From Pithys albifrons albifrons (lineage: Eukaryota > Chordata > Aves > Passeriformes > Thamnophilidae): 64,000 nt of DNA. Under the pieces are notes generated by a model. It saw only the letters and a list, made by a program, of their open reading frames with translations. It was not told the DNA's origin and searched no databases. Position numbers and translations under genes: made by a program. Shown one piece after another: positions 23,455-35,403 of this stretch. The first letter of the stretch is position 1. Each line of letters begins with the position of its first letter. The stretch covers positions 3,529,520-3,593,519 of the forward strand of contig NC_092460.1 in assembly GCF_047495875.1 (NCBI RefSeq), in the 5' to 3' direction.

Positions 23455-24410
23455 GAATCATAGAATCATAGAATGGATTGGGTTGGAAAAGACCTCCAAG
23501 ATCATCGAGTCCAACCCTTGGTCCAACTCCAGTCCCTTTACCAGATCATGGCACTCAGTGCCACGGCCAAGCTCAGCTGAAAAACCTCCAGGGATGGTGA
23601 ATCCACCCCCTCTCTGGGCAGCCCATTCCAATGCCTGAGCACTCTCTCTGCAAAGAATTTTTTTCTCATCTCCAACTTCAATTTCCCCTGGCAGAGCTTG
23701 AGCCCATCGTGCCCCCTTGTCCTATTGCTGAGTGCCTGGGAGAAGAGACCAACCCCCACCTGGCCACAACTTCCCTTCAGGCAGTTCCAGACAGTGCTGA
23801 GGTCACCTCTGAGCCTCCTCTTCTCCAGGCTGAACACCCCCAGCTCCCTCAGCCTCTCCCCACAGCACTTGTGCTCCAGTCCCTTCTCCAGCCTTGTTGC
23901 TCTTCTCTGGCCCCGCTCCAGCCCCTCAATGTCCTTTCTGAACTGAGGGGCCCAGAACTGAACACAACACTCAAGGTGTGGCCTTCCCAAGGCAGAGTCC
24001 AGGGGAAGGGTCACTGCCCTGGGCCTGCTGGCCACGCTAGTTTGGATCCAGGCCAGGATCCCATTGGCCTTCTTGGCCACCTGGGCACACTGGTGGCTCC
24101 TGTTGAGCTTCCTGTCCCTCAGTCCTCCCAGGTCCCTCTGCCTGGCTGCTCTCCAGCCACTCTGTGTCCAGCCTGGAGCGCTGCAGGGGTTGGGGTGGCC
24201 AAAGGGCAGGACCTGCACTTGGCCTTGTTGAACTCCATCCCATTGGAATCAGCCCATCTCTCCAGTCTCTCCAGATCCCTCTGCAGAGCCCTCCTGCCTT
24301 CCAGCAGGTCGACACTCCCTCCCAACTTGGTGTCATCAGCAAATTTGCTGCTGATGGACTCAATCCCCTCCTCTAAATCATCGATAAAGATGTTAAACAG
24401 GACTGGACTT
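23455..24410 (-). mobile_element. Young CR1 LINE copy, 5'-truncated
   Basis: A minus-strand CR1 of about 956 bp. At its 3' end it has two tandem octamers (ATCATAGA-type on the plus strand, 23456-23473), then GGATTGGGTTGGAAAAGACC. It keeps the 3' UTR and the C-terminal part of ORF2, and is truncated near 24410 within the reverse-transcriptase palm coding region. It is very similar to the copies at 27866, 30298, 34661 and 59953. With the 27866 copy it shares a four-G run (24186-24189) where the others have five, which breaks ORF2. Confidence 0.95.
23538..24410 (-). pseudogene. CR1 ORF2 remnant (reverse-transcriptase C-terminal part), frameshifted
   Basis: The minus-strand reading has the RT motif [12 protein letters not shown] followed by the catalytic box FADDTK, the CR1 form of the YxDD box that binds metal in reverse transcriptases. 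It ends with a conserved tail stopping at SAMIW. The frame breaks at the four-G run near 24188, so the palm motifs and the C-terminal 226 codons are in different frames. The endonuclease and most of the RT are missing. It cannot act by itself. Confidence 0.85.
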
Positions 24411-25355
24411 TGACCATTTAACATACACTGATGCCAAAGTCCTGCTAAAAGTACTATTTTAATGTAAAACTCCTTCTCTAAACTTATAAATTATCTGCTT
24501 ACTTTCATGAGTAATGTTTGGCCTCCAAAGAGCTGGAACAGCATCCCCATTGAGTCTTCCTCCTTGCCTTTCAAATATTATTTTAGAATCTGCACATTTT
24601 TAAAACAAAGCTTTTGCCACCAGCAGGTTCTTTTATCATCTTATGAACACAAAAGCTGATTTTTAAGAAAACTTTCAATTGTTTTTTTTTTGCAGCCTAT
24701 GTAGGATTTTTTTCAGGATCTGTTTTGGTTTAACTTACATCAGCCATAATTTCCTTGAAATTATAATTGAATATATGCAACCATAATGAGTATCTTGGTG
24801 AAAATACAGAGCTTTATCCCAACAGTCAGGGAATAGATGGTAAGTTCCCTGTTTTTTAAGGTTTCTCTGCTGTCATGATGCACACCATGGGAATTTCATT
24901 GTTTTATACAACTTAACTCAACCCCTCTCCTCCTTTGAAGCTCCAAGGTGGGAGTTGTGAGGCTTGAAAAGTTACTTAACATTTGCAATATGCAGGCACT
25001 GCAATTAAAGTGATTTATCTCTCCACCTGTTACACTCCCAGGAGAGTTTTGGGGTAGAGCAGAAACTCTTCTTGGGTGAGGCAGGACTAACTCCACCCTC
25101 CCTCCAGCAGTGCCAGATCCCTGGGAGCTCTGGAGTGGGGAATCACCATCAGACATCACCAGTTCCCCCTCCCCTTTCCACAGAATTTCCACTGAGAGGA
25201 CACACTTGCTGCACAGGGAGTGAGGAGGGGACAGGCTGAAGCCCCAAACCCTCCTGGAAGGCTGGAGGGTCTCCAGGTCTCCCTCCCAGGAAATTCCCTC
25301 CAGGAAAGCCACATCCACCTGCAGCAAGAAGCTGTGCAAGGTGTTCACAACATTT
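24411..25355. other. Unique DNA, no gene recognised
   Basis: AT-rich on the left and GC-richer between about 25020 and 25340. No repeat family or exon was recognised. Confidence 0.45.
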
Positions 25356-25462
25356 GTGCCAGGGGAGATTTAAATTGGGTATTAGGAAAAAGTTCTTTAC
25401 TGAAAGAGTAGTCAGGGTTTGGAACAGGAGGAATCACCATCCCTGGAATGCTGAAAAGATGG
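25356..25462 (+). mobile_element. Small CR1 fragment
   Basis: A match to the end of CR1 ORF2 in sense orientation: GCCAGGGGAGATTTAAATTGG, then AGGAAAAAGTTCTTTACTG and AAAGAGTAGTCAGGGTTTGG. Both ends fade out and the 3' UTR and octamers are missing, so it is old or partly deleted. Confidence 0.7.
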
Positions 25463-26044
25463 AATAGCTGAGAAATGCAAGTTTCTACAAGTGCTGGAAT
25501 TCCCTTTTCTATTGGAGCCTTATAAGTTCTATGCATAAAGTCCCACTGGAGCTACATTTTGAGGACTTAAAATGCATTTAAGGCAAGGGATGTTTCTCCC
25601 ACATCTTCCTTACATAGGCTTGAATTTAACCTTTAGATGGCTCTCCTGAATTTAATCTTTTTTATCCTTATTTTCAGAACTCTCTGAGTTCCTAACAAGG
25701 AGATTTGTAGACAGAGCAGATGGTGATGCCTTTTCTCTCAAGGACAGAAAAAAAATCTTGCAGTGAGATCTGGGCAACTTGAGTGAACTGGAATGTGTGG
25801 GGCCTCCCTGTGGGGTGGCACAGCAGAGCTGCTTTTCCTGCCTGTTGGAAAGGCTCTGGGTTCTCACTCCTGAGGCTAATGAAGAATTATAGTCCCTGCT
25901 CGTGCAGCTCACAGCAAAAAACCTCAGAGCATAGCAGGGAAAAAATGATTTCATCCTGAGCACAAAGCACAGGGAGACAAGTGCAAAAAGAATATCAGAA
26001 CAGGGTGGGGAAGCTCCTTCATTTGCAGACCAATTAGAACTTGG
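25463..26044. other. Unique DNA, no gene recognised
   Basis: About 580 bases between two CR1 fragments, with no structure recognised. Confidence 0.45.
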
Positions 26045-26240
26045 AGGTTTAGATTGGATATTAGGTAGAATTTAATGACTGGGAGGGTGGGCAGGCCCTG
26101 GCACAGGTGCCCAGAGAAGCTGTGGCTGCCCCAGCCCTGGGAGTGTCCAAGGTCAGGCTGGACAGGGCTTGGAGCAAGCTGGGATATGGGAAATGGGTGG
26201 AATGAGATCCCTTCCAAGCCCCACCACCCTGTGAGTCTAT
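26045..26240 (+). mobile_element. CR1 LINE 3' fragment
   Basis: The plus-strand tail runs from AGGTTTAGATTGGATATTAGG through GGCACAGGTGCCCAGAGAAG to a degenerate 3' end (CCACCACCCTGTGAGTCT). It is the same subfamily as 615, 47215 and 63565. Decayed, with no octamers. Confidence 0.8.
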
Positions 26241-27865
26241 TTTTACAAAACCTGTTGAGTAAAAAACTGTAGTAGTCTAAAAAATAAGAGGAAAAATCAA
26301 ACCAAAATTGGTTTAAATAATTAGAACTTATTGAATTTACTTGTACATAGAAATGGAAGTCTGGGAGGCTTTGCTGAGCTCCATGTAGGAATCCAATGAA
26401 AAAAAAGCAGCTCATGGAATATGGCTATTTTTGGAGCTTTGCTTCCCTCAGTGCTGCAGGAAAGTTGAAAATTGTCTTTTGCTTTCCAGAACAGGCTTTT
26501 CCAGTAGATATTTTTTGAAGTTCTACACGTTTTTGGCACAAAAGGTTGCACTAAAACCCAACAGAACTTCATAAATTTGGCCCCAGTACCGTTACATGGA
26601 ATAGAGAATTGATAATTTTCCATGATCCAGAAATCCTGCTGACAGATATTTAGTAGAACTGATATTTTAATGCATAACTCCCTCTGAGTTAATATATCTT
26701 TGGGCAGTTTTAAGCCCCTGGTGACTCAATGTGCCTCATTGATTTGTCCTTGCCATGCCCCAATGATACACACAAATCATTGGGGGAAAACAGAGCTCTA
26801 CATTTATGAAAAGAGAGAAAAAAAAAATATTTCAAATCTTAAAGCATCTAGAAAATTTTTGTTTGAAAAGTAAAATAGTATAAATATTACTAAGCACTCA
26901 ATAAATAAAAAGGATGATTTTTTCTTTTTTTTAGATATAAGATTGTACAGAAACTTTTGCAATTTCCCAGCTGCAAAAATTCCTGAGGAGTGAAATGAAG
27001 CAAATCTACAAGAATCGATCAGGTTTTTATGGGAAATCAGGTGTAGACACAACCTCCCATTATCTGCCTCAATTTGAAACATTCCATGTGGAATTTGAGC
27101 TTTGCAGGAATAGAAAGAGGAAAAATTGCAGGAATAGCCCAGCTTTGGGTTCTTTTTGTGATTCCTGAGAAGTTATTGAATCACAAAACACTCAGAATTG
27201 CACTGAAACAAAGCTCTAAAAGCTTAACACAAGTTTTACCAAAATCAAAAATCTATAGAGACACTTTAAGTGAATTCCAAGGTATTTGGAAATATCTGTC
27301 AGATTTTCCAGATGAAATTCAAAACTGGAGCTTTTTGGCATTTTGGTGGTTTGTTGTTTTATTTTTTGGGGTTTTTTTGTGGATGGGAAAAATATTATAG
27401 TACTTCTCATTAATTAAATATGAAGCTTCAAATGAAGGAGTTAAATTTTTTTTGCTATTAGTGTCAGAGACCAGGCTACAACTCCAGTGCTGGAAAAGAT
27501 AATTACTTAAGCTGAATGACCTAAGAAATACAGGGAAAAATAGGGCTGTAATTCTTTCTGTCAATGTGTTTCTGTGCACACTTGCTGGTGTCTGATCTGT
27601 TCAATTTGAAAGGCAGAAGAATATCTGTTTTCAGGAGGTCAAAAGAAAAGTGGTATTTTTTTCCTTTGAGTCTTGTTGAAATCATAAGAAAAGTATTTGT
27701 GGTTTTAAAGAAGAGTTTGCTTATTGTTCCTTCAGTTAGAGCAGCCCATTAAATGACATTATCAGCAGAGGCTGGGATGGGCACTGAGAGGTGAGAAACA
27801 AATTCAGGAGCTGAAAAGTCCATTTGTAACCCTTGCTAATCATTAGTGGGTGGAACAAGAAATGT
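26241..27865. other. Unique AT-rich DNA, no gene recognised
   Basis: Strongly AT-rich with several poly(A) and poly(T) runs (26818-26827, 26921-26934). No repeat family or exon was recognised. Confidence 0.5.
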
Positions 27866-28886
27866 TCATAGAATCACAGAATGGATTGGGTTGGAAAAGA
27901 CCTCCAAGATCATCGAGTCCAACCTTTGGTCCAACTCCAGTCCCTTTACCAGATCATGGCACTCAGTGCCATGGCCAAGCTCAGGTTAAAACCCTCCAGG
28001 GATGGGGAATCCACCCCCTCTCTGGGCAGCCCATTCCAATGCCTGAGCACTCTCTCTGCAAAGAATTTTTTTCTGCTCTCCAACTTCAATTTCCCCTGGC
28101 AGAGCTTGAGCCCATCGTGCCCCCTTGTCCTATTGCTGAGTGCCTGGGAGAAGAGACCAACTCCCACCTGGCCAGAACTTCCCTTCAGGCAGTTCCAGAC
28201 AGTGCTGAGGTCACCTCTGAGCCTCCTCTTCTCCAGGCTGAACACCCCCAGCTCCCTCAGCCTCTCCCCACAGCACTTGTGCTCCAGTCCCTTCTCCAGC
28301 CTCGTTGCTCTTCTCTGGACTCGCTCCAGCCCCTCAATGTCCTTTCTGAACTGAGGGGCCCAGAACTGAACACAACACTCAAGGTGTGGCCTCCCCAAGG
28401 CAGAGTCCAGGGGAAGGGTCACTGCCCTGGGCCTGCTGGCCACGCTAGTTTGGATCCAGGCCAGGATCCCATTGGCCTTCTTGGCCACCTGGGCACACTG
28501 GTGGCTCCTGTTGAGCTTCCTGTCCCTCAGTCCCCCCAGGTCCCTCTGCCTGGCTGCTCTCCAGCCACTCTGTGCCCAGCCTGGAGCGCTGCAGGGGTTG
28601 GGGTGGCCAAAGGGCAGGACCTGCACTTGGCCTTGTTGAACTCCATCCCATTGGAATCAGCCCATCTCTCAAGTCTCTCCAGATCCCTCTGCAGAGCCCT
28701 CCTGCCTTCCAGCAGGTCGACACTCCCTCCTAACTGGGTGTCATCAGCAAATTTGCTGATGATGGACTCAATCCCCTCATGTGAATCATCAATAAAGATG
28801 TTAAACAGGACTGGACCCAACACAGACCCCTGGGGACACCACTGGTGACCGGCCACCAGCTGGATGCAGCTTCATTCACCAGTTCA
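27866..28886 (-). mobile_element. Young CR1 LINE copy, 5'-truncated
   Basis: A minus-strand CR1 of about 1 kb, beginning TCATAGAATCACAGAATGG at its 3' end. It is nearly colinear with the copy at 23455 but reaches about 65 bases further 5', past the RT motif [12 protein letters not shown], to near 28886. The ORF2 frameshift at the four-G run (28594-28597) and the Asn codon in NGILAW are shared with the 23455 copy. The antisense strand is open for 332 codons. Confidence 0.95.
27946..28856 (-). pseudogene. CR1 ORF2 remnant (reverse-transcriptase C-terminal part), frameshifted
   Basis: The minus-strand reading starts in the RT domain with [16 protein letters not shown], then the FADDTQ catalytic box, where Gln replaces the Lys of the sister copies. 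A one-base loss in the G run at 28594-28597 shifts the frame. The C-terminal 226 codons follow in the other frame and stop after SAMIW. The N-terminal endonuclease and RT fingers are missing. Not functional. Confidence 0.85.
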
Positions 28887-30297
28887 GCACAGTTCAAATG
28901 ATACCTCAGAAGACTGAACAGGAGCACTGAGCATGATGAATTGAAACCCTTCCTTCAAAAGTCAAGAATAGCAACATCCTCCAGTCCAGAATTTCTGTCA
29001 TAATTTACCTAAAGGATTTTTGTCAGATTAAATCCTGGTGGATTATTTTACAGATGCCATCTAATAACTAACACTGCAGTCTATATAAACTTTTGTTTCC
29101 TGCACTACCATCAACCATTCAGTATGACCTACATTCCAGATTGTAAATTAGAGGATATTTTGTTCCTTTTAGAAACTCAGAGTCTGGGTCAAGAGTTTTC
29201 CAGGTAAGTAATGATTCTTTTTATCATCTAATACCAGTCCAAGCCTCTGCAGATGCCAAACGTGACACATCTGTTGATGGTTTCCACTCTGTAATTCCCA
29301 AGTTCTGCATAATTTCTCCCAAATTAATTTTTTCAGGGGACCAAGAGATCCTGGAGGGAAACCAAGAGGGGAAGGGGGTGCTGGAGTCTAAGAAGTTTGT
29401 GATAGGAAATTGAGAAAAACCCAAATCTATGATCAGGAGCTTTATATTTTGTCTGCATAAATACATTATAAAATTATTAGGCAATTATAAAATTGAAATA
29501 GCTCAGATGACTGAAGATGTTTTTTTCAAAATAGTACCTAAACTAGATTAAAAATAACCCCTGGGGAAGATGGGCACAGACTTTGTGCCCACAAAGTTTC
29601 ACCCTCTGGTAGGGACCACATCTGAATCTTGAGGATTCAGCACCTGCCAAACAACACAAGAAACTCCACAGCCAGAAGTGATCCCACTGAGGTCACAGTT
29701 TCTTATAGTGGTGGAATTGCCACAGTTTTTTCCTCCAGCTTTGCTTTTTGGGGTGTTTTTTCGGAAAATTGGAATTAGAGAGAGTTTTGTTTGGCTGTTG
29801 TTTTATTTTTTTTTTTTGTGGTGCAAAACTTGCAACAGTGAAATTCAATTTTACAATTCAACTTATCTCTAAATAATTATCCTTTAGCGAGAAATAAAAT
29901 CTATGATTAGATATTGATTTAATTCTAACTGTACTAAAAAAAAATCCCCCTTCAATTCTGTGTCAAATTTATATTTGCTTTAAATCTGCCTCATTTTTAG
30001 GGTTTCAGCTGTTGGGTTGTTCACCAAACAATCAGATGATTCCTCAGCACCCTTTTAGTCTGTGGAATTTTTGGGATATCAGCTGAGTTCCCACTGTCAA
30101 CATTTCCTTTGCTGGCATTAGGGGAACCTTCTCCTTAAAGGACACAGAGAGGATTCAGGTCCCAAAGCACAAGAGGCCCTGGAGGTCCAGGGAGACCCTG
30201 TAGTCCTTAGAGAAGGTTTGCTCCTTCTTTTTCCTCCCAGGTGTGGAGATTTTAGTGCCCATGGAGGAAAGTGGCCTGCAAGTGGTGCTTTAACCAA
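28887..30297. other. Unique AT-rich DNA, no gene recognised
   Basis: Unique sequence between two young CR1 copies, with poly(T) at 29807-29817. No exon or other repeat was recognised. Confidence 0.45.
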
Positions 30298-30750
30298 ATC
30301 ATAGAATCACAGAATGGATTGGGTTGGAAAAGACCTTTGAGATCATCAAGTCCAACCCTTGGTCCAACTCCAGTCCCTTTACCAGATCATGGCACTCAGT
30401 GCCACAGCCAAGCTCAGTTGAAAAACCTCCAGGGATGGGGAATCCACCCCCTCTCTGGGCAGCCCATTCCAATCCCTGAGCACTCTCTCTGCAAAGAATT
30501 TCTTTCTGCTCTCCAACTTCAATTTCCCCTGGCAGAGCTTGAGCCCATCGTGCCCCCTTGTCCTATTGCTGAGTGCCTGGGAGAAGAGACCAACCCCCAC
30601 CTGGCCAGAACTTCCCTTCAGGCAGTTCCAGACAGTGCTGAGGTCACCTCTGAGCCTCCTCTTCTCCAGGCTAAACACCCCCAGCTCCCTCAGCCTCTCC
30701 CCACAGCACTTGTGCTCCAGTCCCTTCTCCAGCCTCGTTGCTCTTCTCTG
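30298..30750 (-). mobile_element. Young CR1 LINE copy, strongly 5'-truncated
   Basis: A minus-strand CR1 of about 450 bp starting ATCATAGAATCACAGAATGG. It keeps the 3' UTR and the last part of ORF2 and stops abruptly at CTCTTCTCTG (30750), where the sister copies continue with the RATRLEKGLEHKCCGERLRE-coding part toward the RT. The sharp edge next to unrelated sequence is typical of incomplete reverse transcription during insertion. Confidence 0.93.
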
Positions 30751-33158
30751 AGCTGGAATTGGGAGAAGGGAACAAACCCACTCAACACACCAAGGCCCAA
30801 AGAGCTTATTGATGACACACCTTTCCACTGGCTCCTGGTGGCACCTTCCATGTCCCCCAAAGCTGATCTGTGCCAGCTTTCCCCTCCCCTCCTCACTGAC
30901 TGGGAGGACCCAGCTGGGCTCTGTTGGTTTGAGGGACAACCTCATCTGCTGATGACTCCTCCTGACACCTCCAGCTGGGGCTGACATTTGCTTTCTGGCT
31001 CTTCTTAGGTTCTAATTATTCCTGGATATTCAGAGGAGCAGCCAATTTGCCCTGTAATTTTTTGGAGGCCATTTTTAATTCCCTTCCCTCCATGTTGAGG
31101 GCTGTGCTAATTTTGTGGAATTATTGAATATGCAAATGTGGTGGGACTAAACCCTTTGGGAGCTCCTGGTGATGCAGCTCAGGTGTGTTTGTAGCAGTGC
31201 TGTGGATCAGAAATACAGACTCCCAACCCTGCAGGTGGCACAGCCAGGAAAAACAAGGAGCTTTTGCTGCCTTTGTGTTGTCCCACTCCCTGCAGGGAAT
31301 CAGTGGCTCCCTCCCTGCTGTTGGGGAAGGGCAAAGAAATAAAGAGCCTTGAGCAGAAAGACACCAAATTAGAATGTGTGGGGAAAAAAGGAGGTTTTTC
31401 TGAACTAATGAGATCATGTAAAAGACCAAAGTCAGCAGCATGGAAAGAAGGAGGGTACAACACTCCAATCTGCTTCATTTTCCTTTGCATTCTGTGCTAA
31501 GGCCTTAGCCCAGAGTCAAACCCTCATCTTTAAAATGCAAAATTCACTGGTGTGTCAGGGATGGAGGAAAAGAATGAAGTGCATTTGCACTCACTGAAAA
31601 CACTTCCAAGGCTGTTTCCAGAACCTTCCAAATAAGCACATTCAGAATTATCCCACAGGGGTAGCACTGTATGGAAACATTGTGGTTATAGATTTTTTCA
31701 GCTGTTATTGCACAGGCAAGAGTTCAGGTTCTTAAAGCTGTTCCTTCTTAAACATCCAGGCACATTTGGAATGATTGAGGCTGTTTAACAAAGTGGAGTT
31801 AAGACTAGTGCACATTAACCAAGGTGCCATTATCTTCTTTACAAACTTCTTTTTTTTTCCTGTAGGAGTGTTAAAATCTGTACATGTATTTGTGTAACTC
31901 ACAGAAACCTCTTGATTTACTTCACAGTTGCAGATCATGTGTGTTACATTTGGTCTGTTCTCTCTCACCAACCTGTTTAAAGGGTGATATCTTTTGTAGT
32001 TTGCAACAATAAGTCTTCTCCTGACCACCCTAATCATGGCCAGACCCTGCAGTGAAAAATGAGTCAAAAGATCATTCACTGTTAAGGAAAAAAATAAATA
32101 ACTTTTTGACATCCATAGAATTTAAGCCAAATTACTACAACTGACACTCTGAATCCATCACCCCAATTATTTACTCTTCTTTCTCCACCCCTTCCCTAAT
32201 CATCTGCCTTAATTAGGTAGTCTGGCTTCATATAGAGACTTTCCCTTCTTTTATCCATACCTGGTGCAATGTTTGGAGCAGAAATACTGGATTTAAGCAA
32301 TACAGAATATCTTATCAGAACATTAAAATAAACACCTTGTTCCACTGAGCATCCAACTCCCTATTTCAACTGTGAATATTGTTCTGTCTCACATGGCAGA
32401 GCAAGCAGATCAAACACTCATTTTTAGAGGCAAATATCAGGCCTGGCCTTGTTGGCAAGTCCCTTCCAGCCTGTTAAGTTGGCACCACACAATTATTGGG
32501 GTTTTTCTGGTTCCTCCTCTTGTCATCTCTGCACCATTACAGAGCTTTGAAAGCACCAGAAAACTTCAGTCCCAAAGCAGAAATAATGAATTGAAAGGAA
32601 ATTCAGTTATTCTTGAGTGAAATAAAGACCAATCTTGATACAGAGAAGTGGGCTTGTAGTACAGATACTTTTGTAGAGCTGTGGCAAGAGTTTTTTTCTC
32701 TGCTGTCCTGAGCTCTACCGTTGGTATTTGACTTTTAGACATGAAAAGATGCTTGATTTTAGCAAATTAAAACCAACTCACAACCCCAGTTTAATTGTGA
32801 GTTCCTCTGTCTTGCTGGCTCAGTAACGAAAAGGCTTCGAGGTCTCTTTAGATTTTGGACCTGTCTCTTTAAAGAACATCAAGATCACATCAAAAATAGC
32901 AAAAAATATTCTTTTTTTTTTTTGCCCTCTCCCCAGGGACAGCTCAACAGTCTCAGTATCACAAGACCAATGGGTAACACTCAGAAATCAGGTTTTATTG
33001 GCCCAAGTCCAGAACTCCCCTGCCTGGCAGTGCTGGGATGCACAGAGGGGGTGTCAGAGAGGTGTGATTAAAGTAATAGTGTAATTAAAAAGAGCTGAGG
33101 GGGGGCATAAAAAGGGGATTTGTCCCTGGCTGGTTTGACTCTCCAGGAAAGAGCTTCT
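30751..33158. other. Unique DNA, no gene recognised
   Basis: The part 30751-30990 next to the CR1 edge is GC-richer and matches no family I know. The rest is mixed unique DNA. A TATA-like word GCATAAAAAGGGG occurs near 33105 without other promoter signs. Confidence 0.4.
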
Positions 33159-33241
33159 TTTGCTGCTTTCATGATGGAGTCATTTTTGTTTTCTTCATCT
33201 GTCTTTGATTTTAAAGGAGATTTTCATCATGAAAGAGCAAA
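33159..33241 (+). other. Candidate pre-miRNA-like hairpin
   Basis: An 83-nt foldback. TTTGCT (33159-33164) pairs with AGCAAA (33236-33241). G33165 bulges. CTTTCATGATG (33166-33176) pairs perfectly with CATCATGAAAG (33225-33235). After two wobbles and one bulge (T33221), the stem continues through 33180-33188 paired with 33212-33220, with one A-A mismatch. That is about 28 pairs with a loop of about 23 nt. Size and shape resemble an animal pre-miRNA, but no known miRNA was recognised. It could equally be chance folding of AT-rich DNA or a relic inverted repeat. The strand is arbitrary. Confidence 0.3.
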
Positions 33242-34660
33242 TTTTACTGTCCCAGCCAGCTGAGGAGGTGCCCAGCAGGAGCCAGAGCTCTGTGCCCTGT
33301 GGCACACACAGGGTGAGTGCCAGTCCTTGAAACCAGAGGAGTGAACCCAGACCTGGGTGATTTCAGCAACTGCTCCCACTTATCTTTCAGCACTGTAGGA
33401 ATAATACCTGACCTGTCATGCAGAATTTCAGTGGCAAAAATAGAAACAAAAACTGGCTAAGCCTCTGGATTAAATCTGGTGAAAAATATTTCCAAATGTG
33501 CCACTTATTTTTAAATATTAAATGAACAAAATATTTTAAATGATATAGACTCTTTCATATTATTTCTACCATAATGACAGAAATGTCACATCTATTATTA
33601 TGCCATATCTTATCTCAAAATCTGATTTCTAAGTGGGTTTGAATAGATATAAACTTTCTCTTTAAATCCAATACATCTATACAAGAAATTCACTCTGGGA
33701 TATTTTCATTTCCTTTTTCTTGACATGATTTTTAACAAGTATATTAAACCAATTTTGGATGTTATTTTGCCTTATTACATCCTTTTTTTTTGCCTGGCAG
33801 TTCCCTCAAACACCCCAATGTGAAATAGCTCCTCAAGGTACTAAAGATCAAAAAGGGTGGGCATAAACTTCAAAATATTTCTGCACTGCTCTAACTCAAA
33901 TGATTCATTTTTCTCTACCATTTTTATTCCAGCTTCTGATTGAAAAATTACCCAGTGTGTTCATACAGAAAAAAACTCACATTATCAAATAACTGGACAC
34001 CACAAACTGTCCCTTTCACTGACAGGGACTGAATTGTCACAGCCAAATATAAAAAAAAAAGCTTTCCTGACTACACTGTGATATTATTGAAGAGTCAAGC
34101 CACTGATAAGCACCTAATTTGTGTAACAGCCACAATGTCTCCAGAAGGTTTCATGAAAAACCCAAATTGTAGGGGATTTTGAGGTTAAAGATGTTTACAA
34201 AGAACAATGAAGGTGATCTTGCTTCCTATACCAAATTGTAACAATATTTCATAAATTTATAAGTTAAAATCCTTACTGGAAACAACAACAACAACAACAA
34301 AAAAACTACTTATTTTGCCATTCCAAGTCAGGACAGACACAAACAGCAACTAGAAGAGAGAGAGACCCATTGCTGCACAAAATCAAATCAAAAAATTGGG
34401 GATGGACCAATAAAATTGCAGAGAGATTTGTGTACCTAAAATGAGCTTAATGTTCTCTTTCCTGTTCTTCTGATTTCCTTTCCACTCCTCTAGACAAAAA
34501 TAATTCTGTTCAGAAAGTCAGTCTGTTGAGATAATTAGATTACTTGCAAAGAGAGATCATTAAATTGGTATCTACCATGTTCTACTGACAGAATAAAACC
34601 CACTAAATACAAATATCTTGCATTGTATCAGCGGCTTTGAATTCTCCTGCTTAATGCCTA
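33242..34660. other. Unique AT-rich DNA, no gene recognised
   Basis: Strongly AT-rich, with an (AAC)n microsatellite at 34281-34300. No exon or mobile element was recognised. Confidence 0.5.
34281..34300. repeat. (AAC)n microsatellite
   Basis: About six and a half copies of AAC followed by a short poly(A). Confidence 0.85.
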
Positions 34661-35403
34661 GGGATCTGGATAGACTGGAGAGATGGGCTGATTCCAATGG
34701 GATGGAGTTCAACAAGGCCAAGTGCAGGTCCTGCCCTTTGGCCACCCCAACCCCCTGCAGCGCTCCAGGCTGGGCACAGAGTGGCTGGAGAGCAGCCAGG
34801 CAGAGGGACCTGGGGGGACTGAGGGACAGGAAGCTCAACAGGAGCCACCAGTGTGCCCAGGTGGCCAAGAAGGCCAAGGGGATCCTGGCCTGGATCCAAA
34901 CTAACGTGGCCAGCAGGCCCAGGGCAGTGACCCTTCCCCTGGACTCTGCCTTGGGGAGGCCACACCTTGAGTGTTGTGTTCAGTTCTGGGCCCCTCAGTT
35001 CAGAAAGGACATTGAGGGGCTGGAGCGGGGCCAGAGAAGAGCAACGAGGCTGGAGAAGGGACTGGAGCACAAGTGCTGTGGGGAGAGGCTGAGGGAGCTG
35101 GGGGTGTTTAGCCTGGAGAAGAGGAGGCTCAGAGGTGACCTCAGCACTGTCTGGAACTGCCTGAAGGGAAGTTCTGGCCAGGTGGGGGTTGGTCTCTTCT
35201 CCCAGGCACTCAGCAATAGGACAAGGGGGCACGATGGGCTCAAGCTCTGTCAGGGGAAATTGAAGTTGGAGATCAGAAAAAACTTCTTTGCAGAGAGAGT
35301 GCTCAGGGATTGGAATGGGCTGCCCAGAGAGGGGGTGGATTCACCATCCCTGGAGGTTTTTAAACACAGATTGGCCATGGCACTGAGTGCCATGATCTGG
35401 TAA
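34661..35403 (+). pseudogene. CR1 ORF2 C-terminal remnant, in frame
   Basis: The reading frame is open from the 5' break to the normal ORF2 stop after SAMIW. By chance it also continues upstream into the flank, giving a 261-codon frame whose first 14 or so residues come from unrelated DNA. Recognisable segments are [31 protein letters not shown] and VWNCLKGSSGQVGVGLFSQA. The catalytic FADD box and endonuclease are absent through truncation, so it has no enzymatic capacity. Confidence 0.85.

Noticed and set aside
27850..28848. 332-codon plus-strand open frame as a possible gene
   Set aside because: It is the antisense of CR1 ORF2 and recurs at every young CR1 copy.
33095..33125. TATA-like GCATAAAAAGGGG upstream of the hairpin at 33159 as its promoter
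   Set aside because: Single AT-rich word with no initiator or conserved neighbours.
34618..34660. Start codon and 14 or so residues upstream of the CR1 at 34661 as a fusion gene
   Set aside because: The frame opens by chance in flanking AT-rich DNA; no promoter, splice site or conservation evidence.
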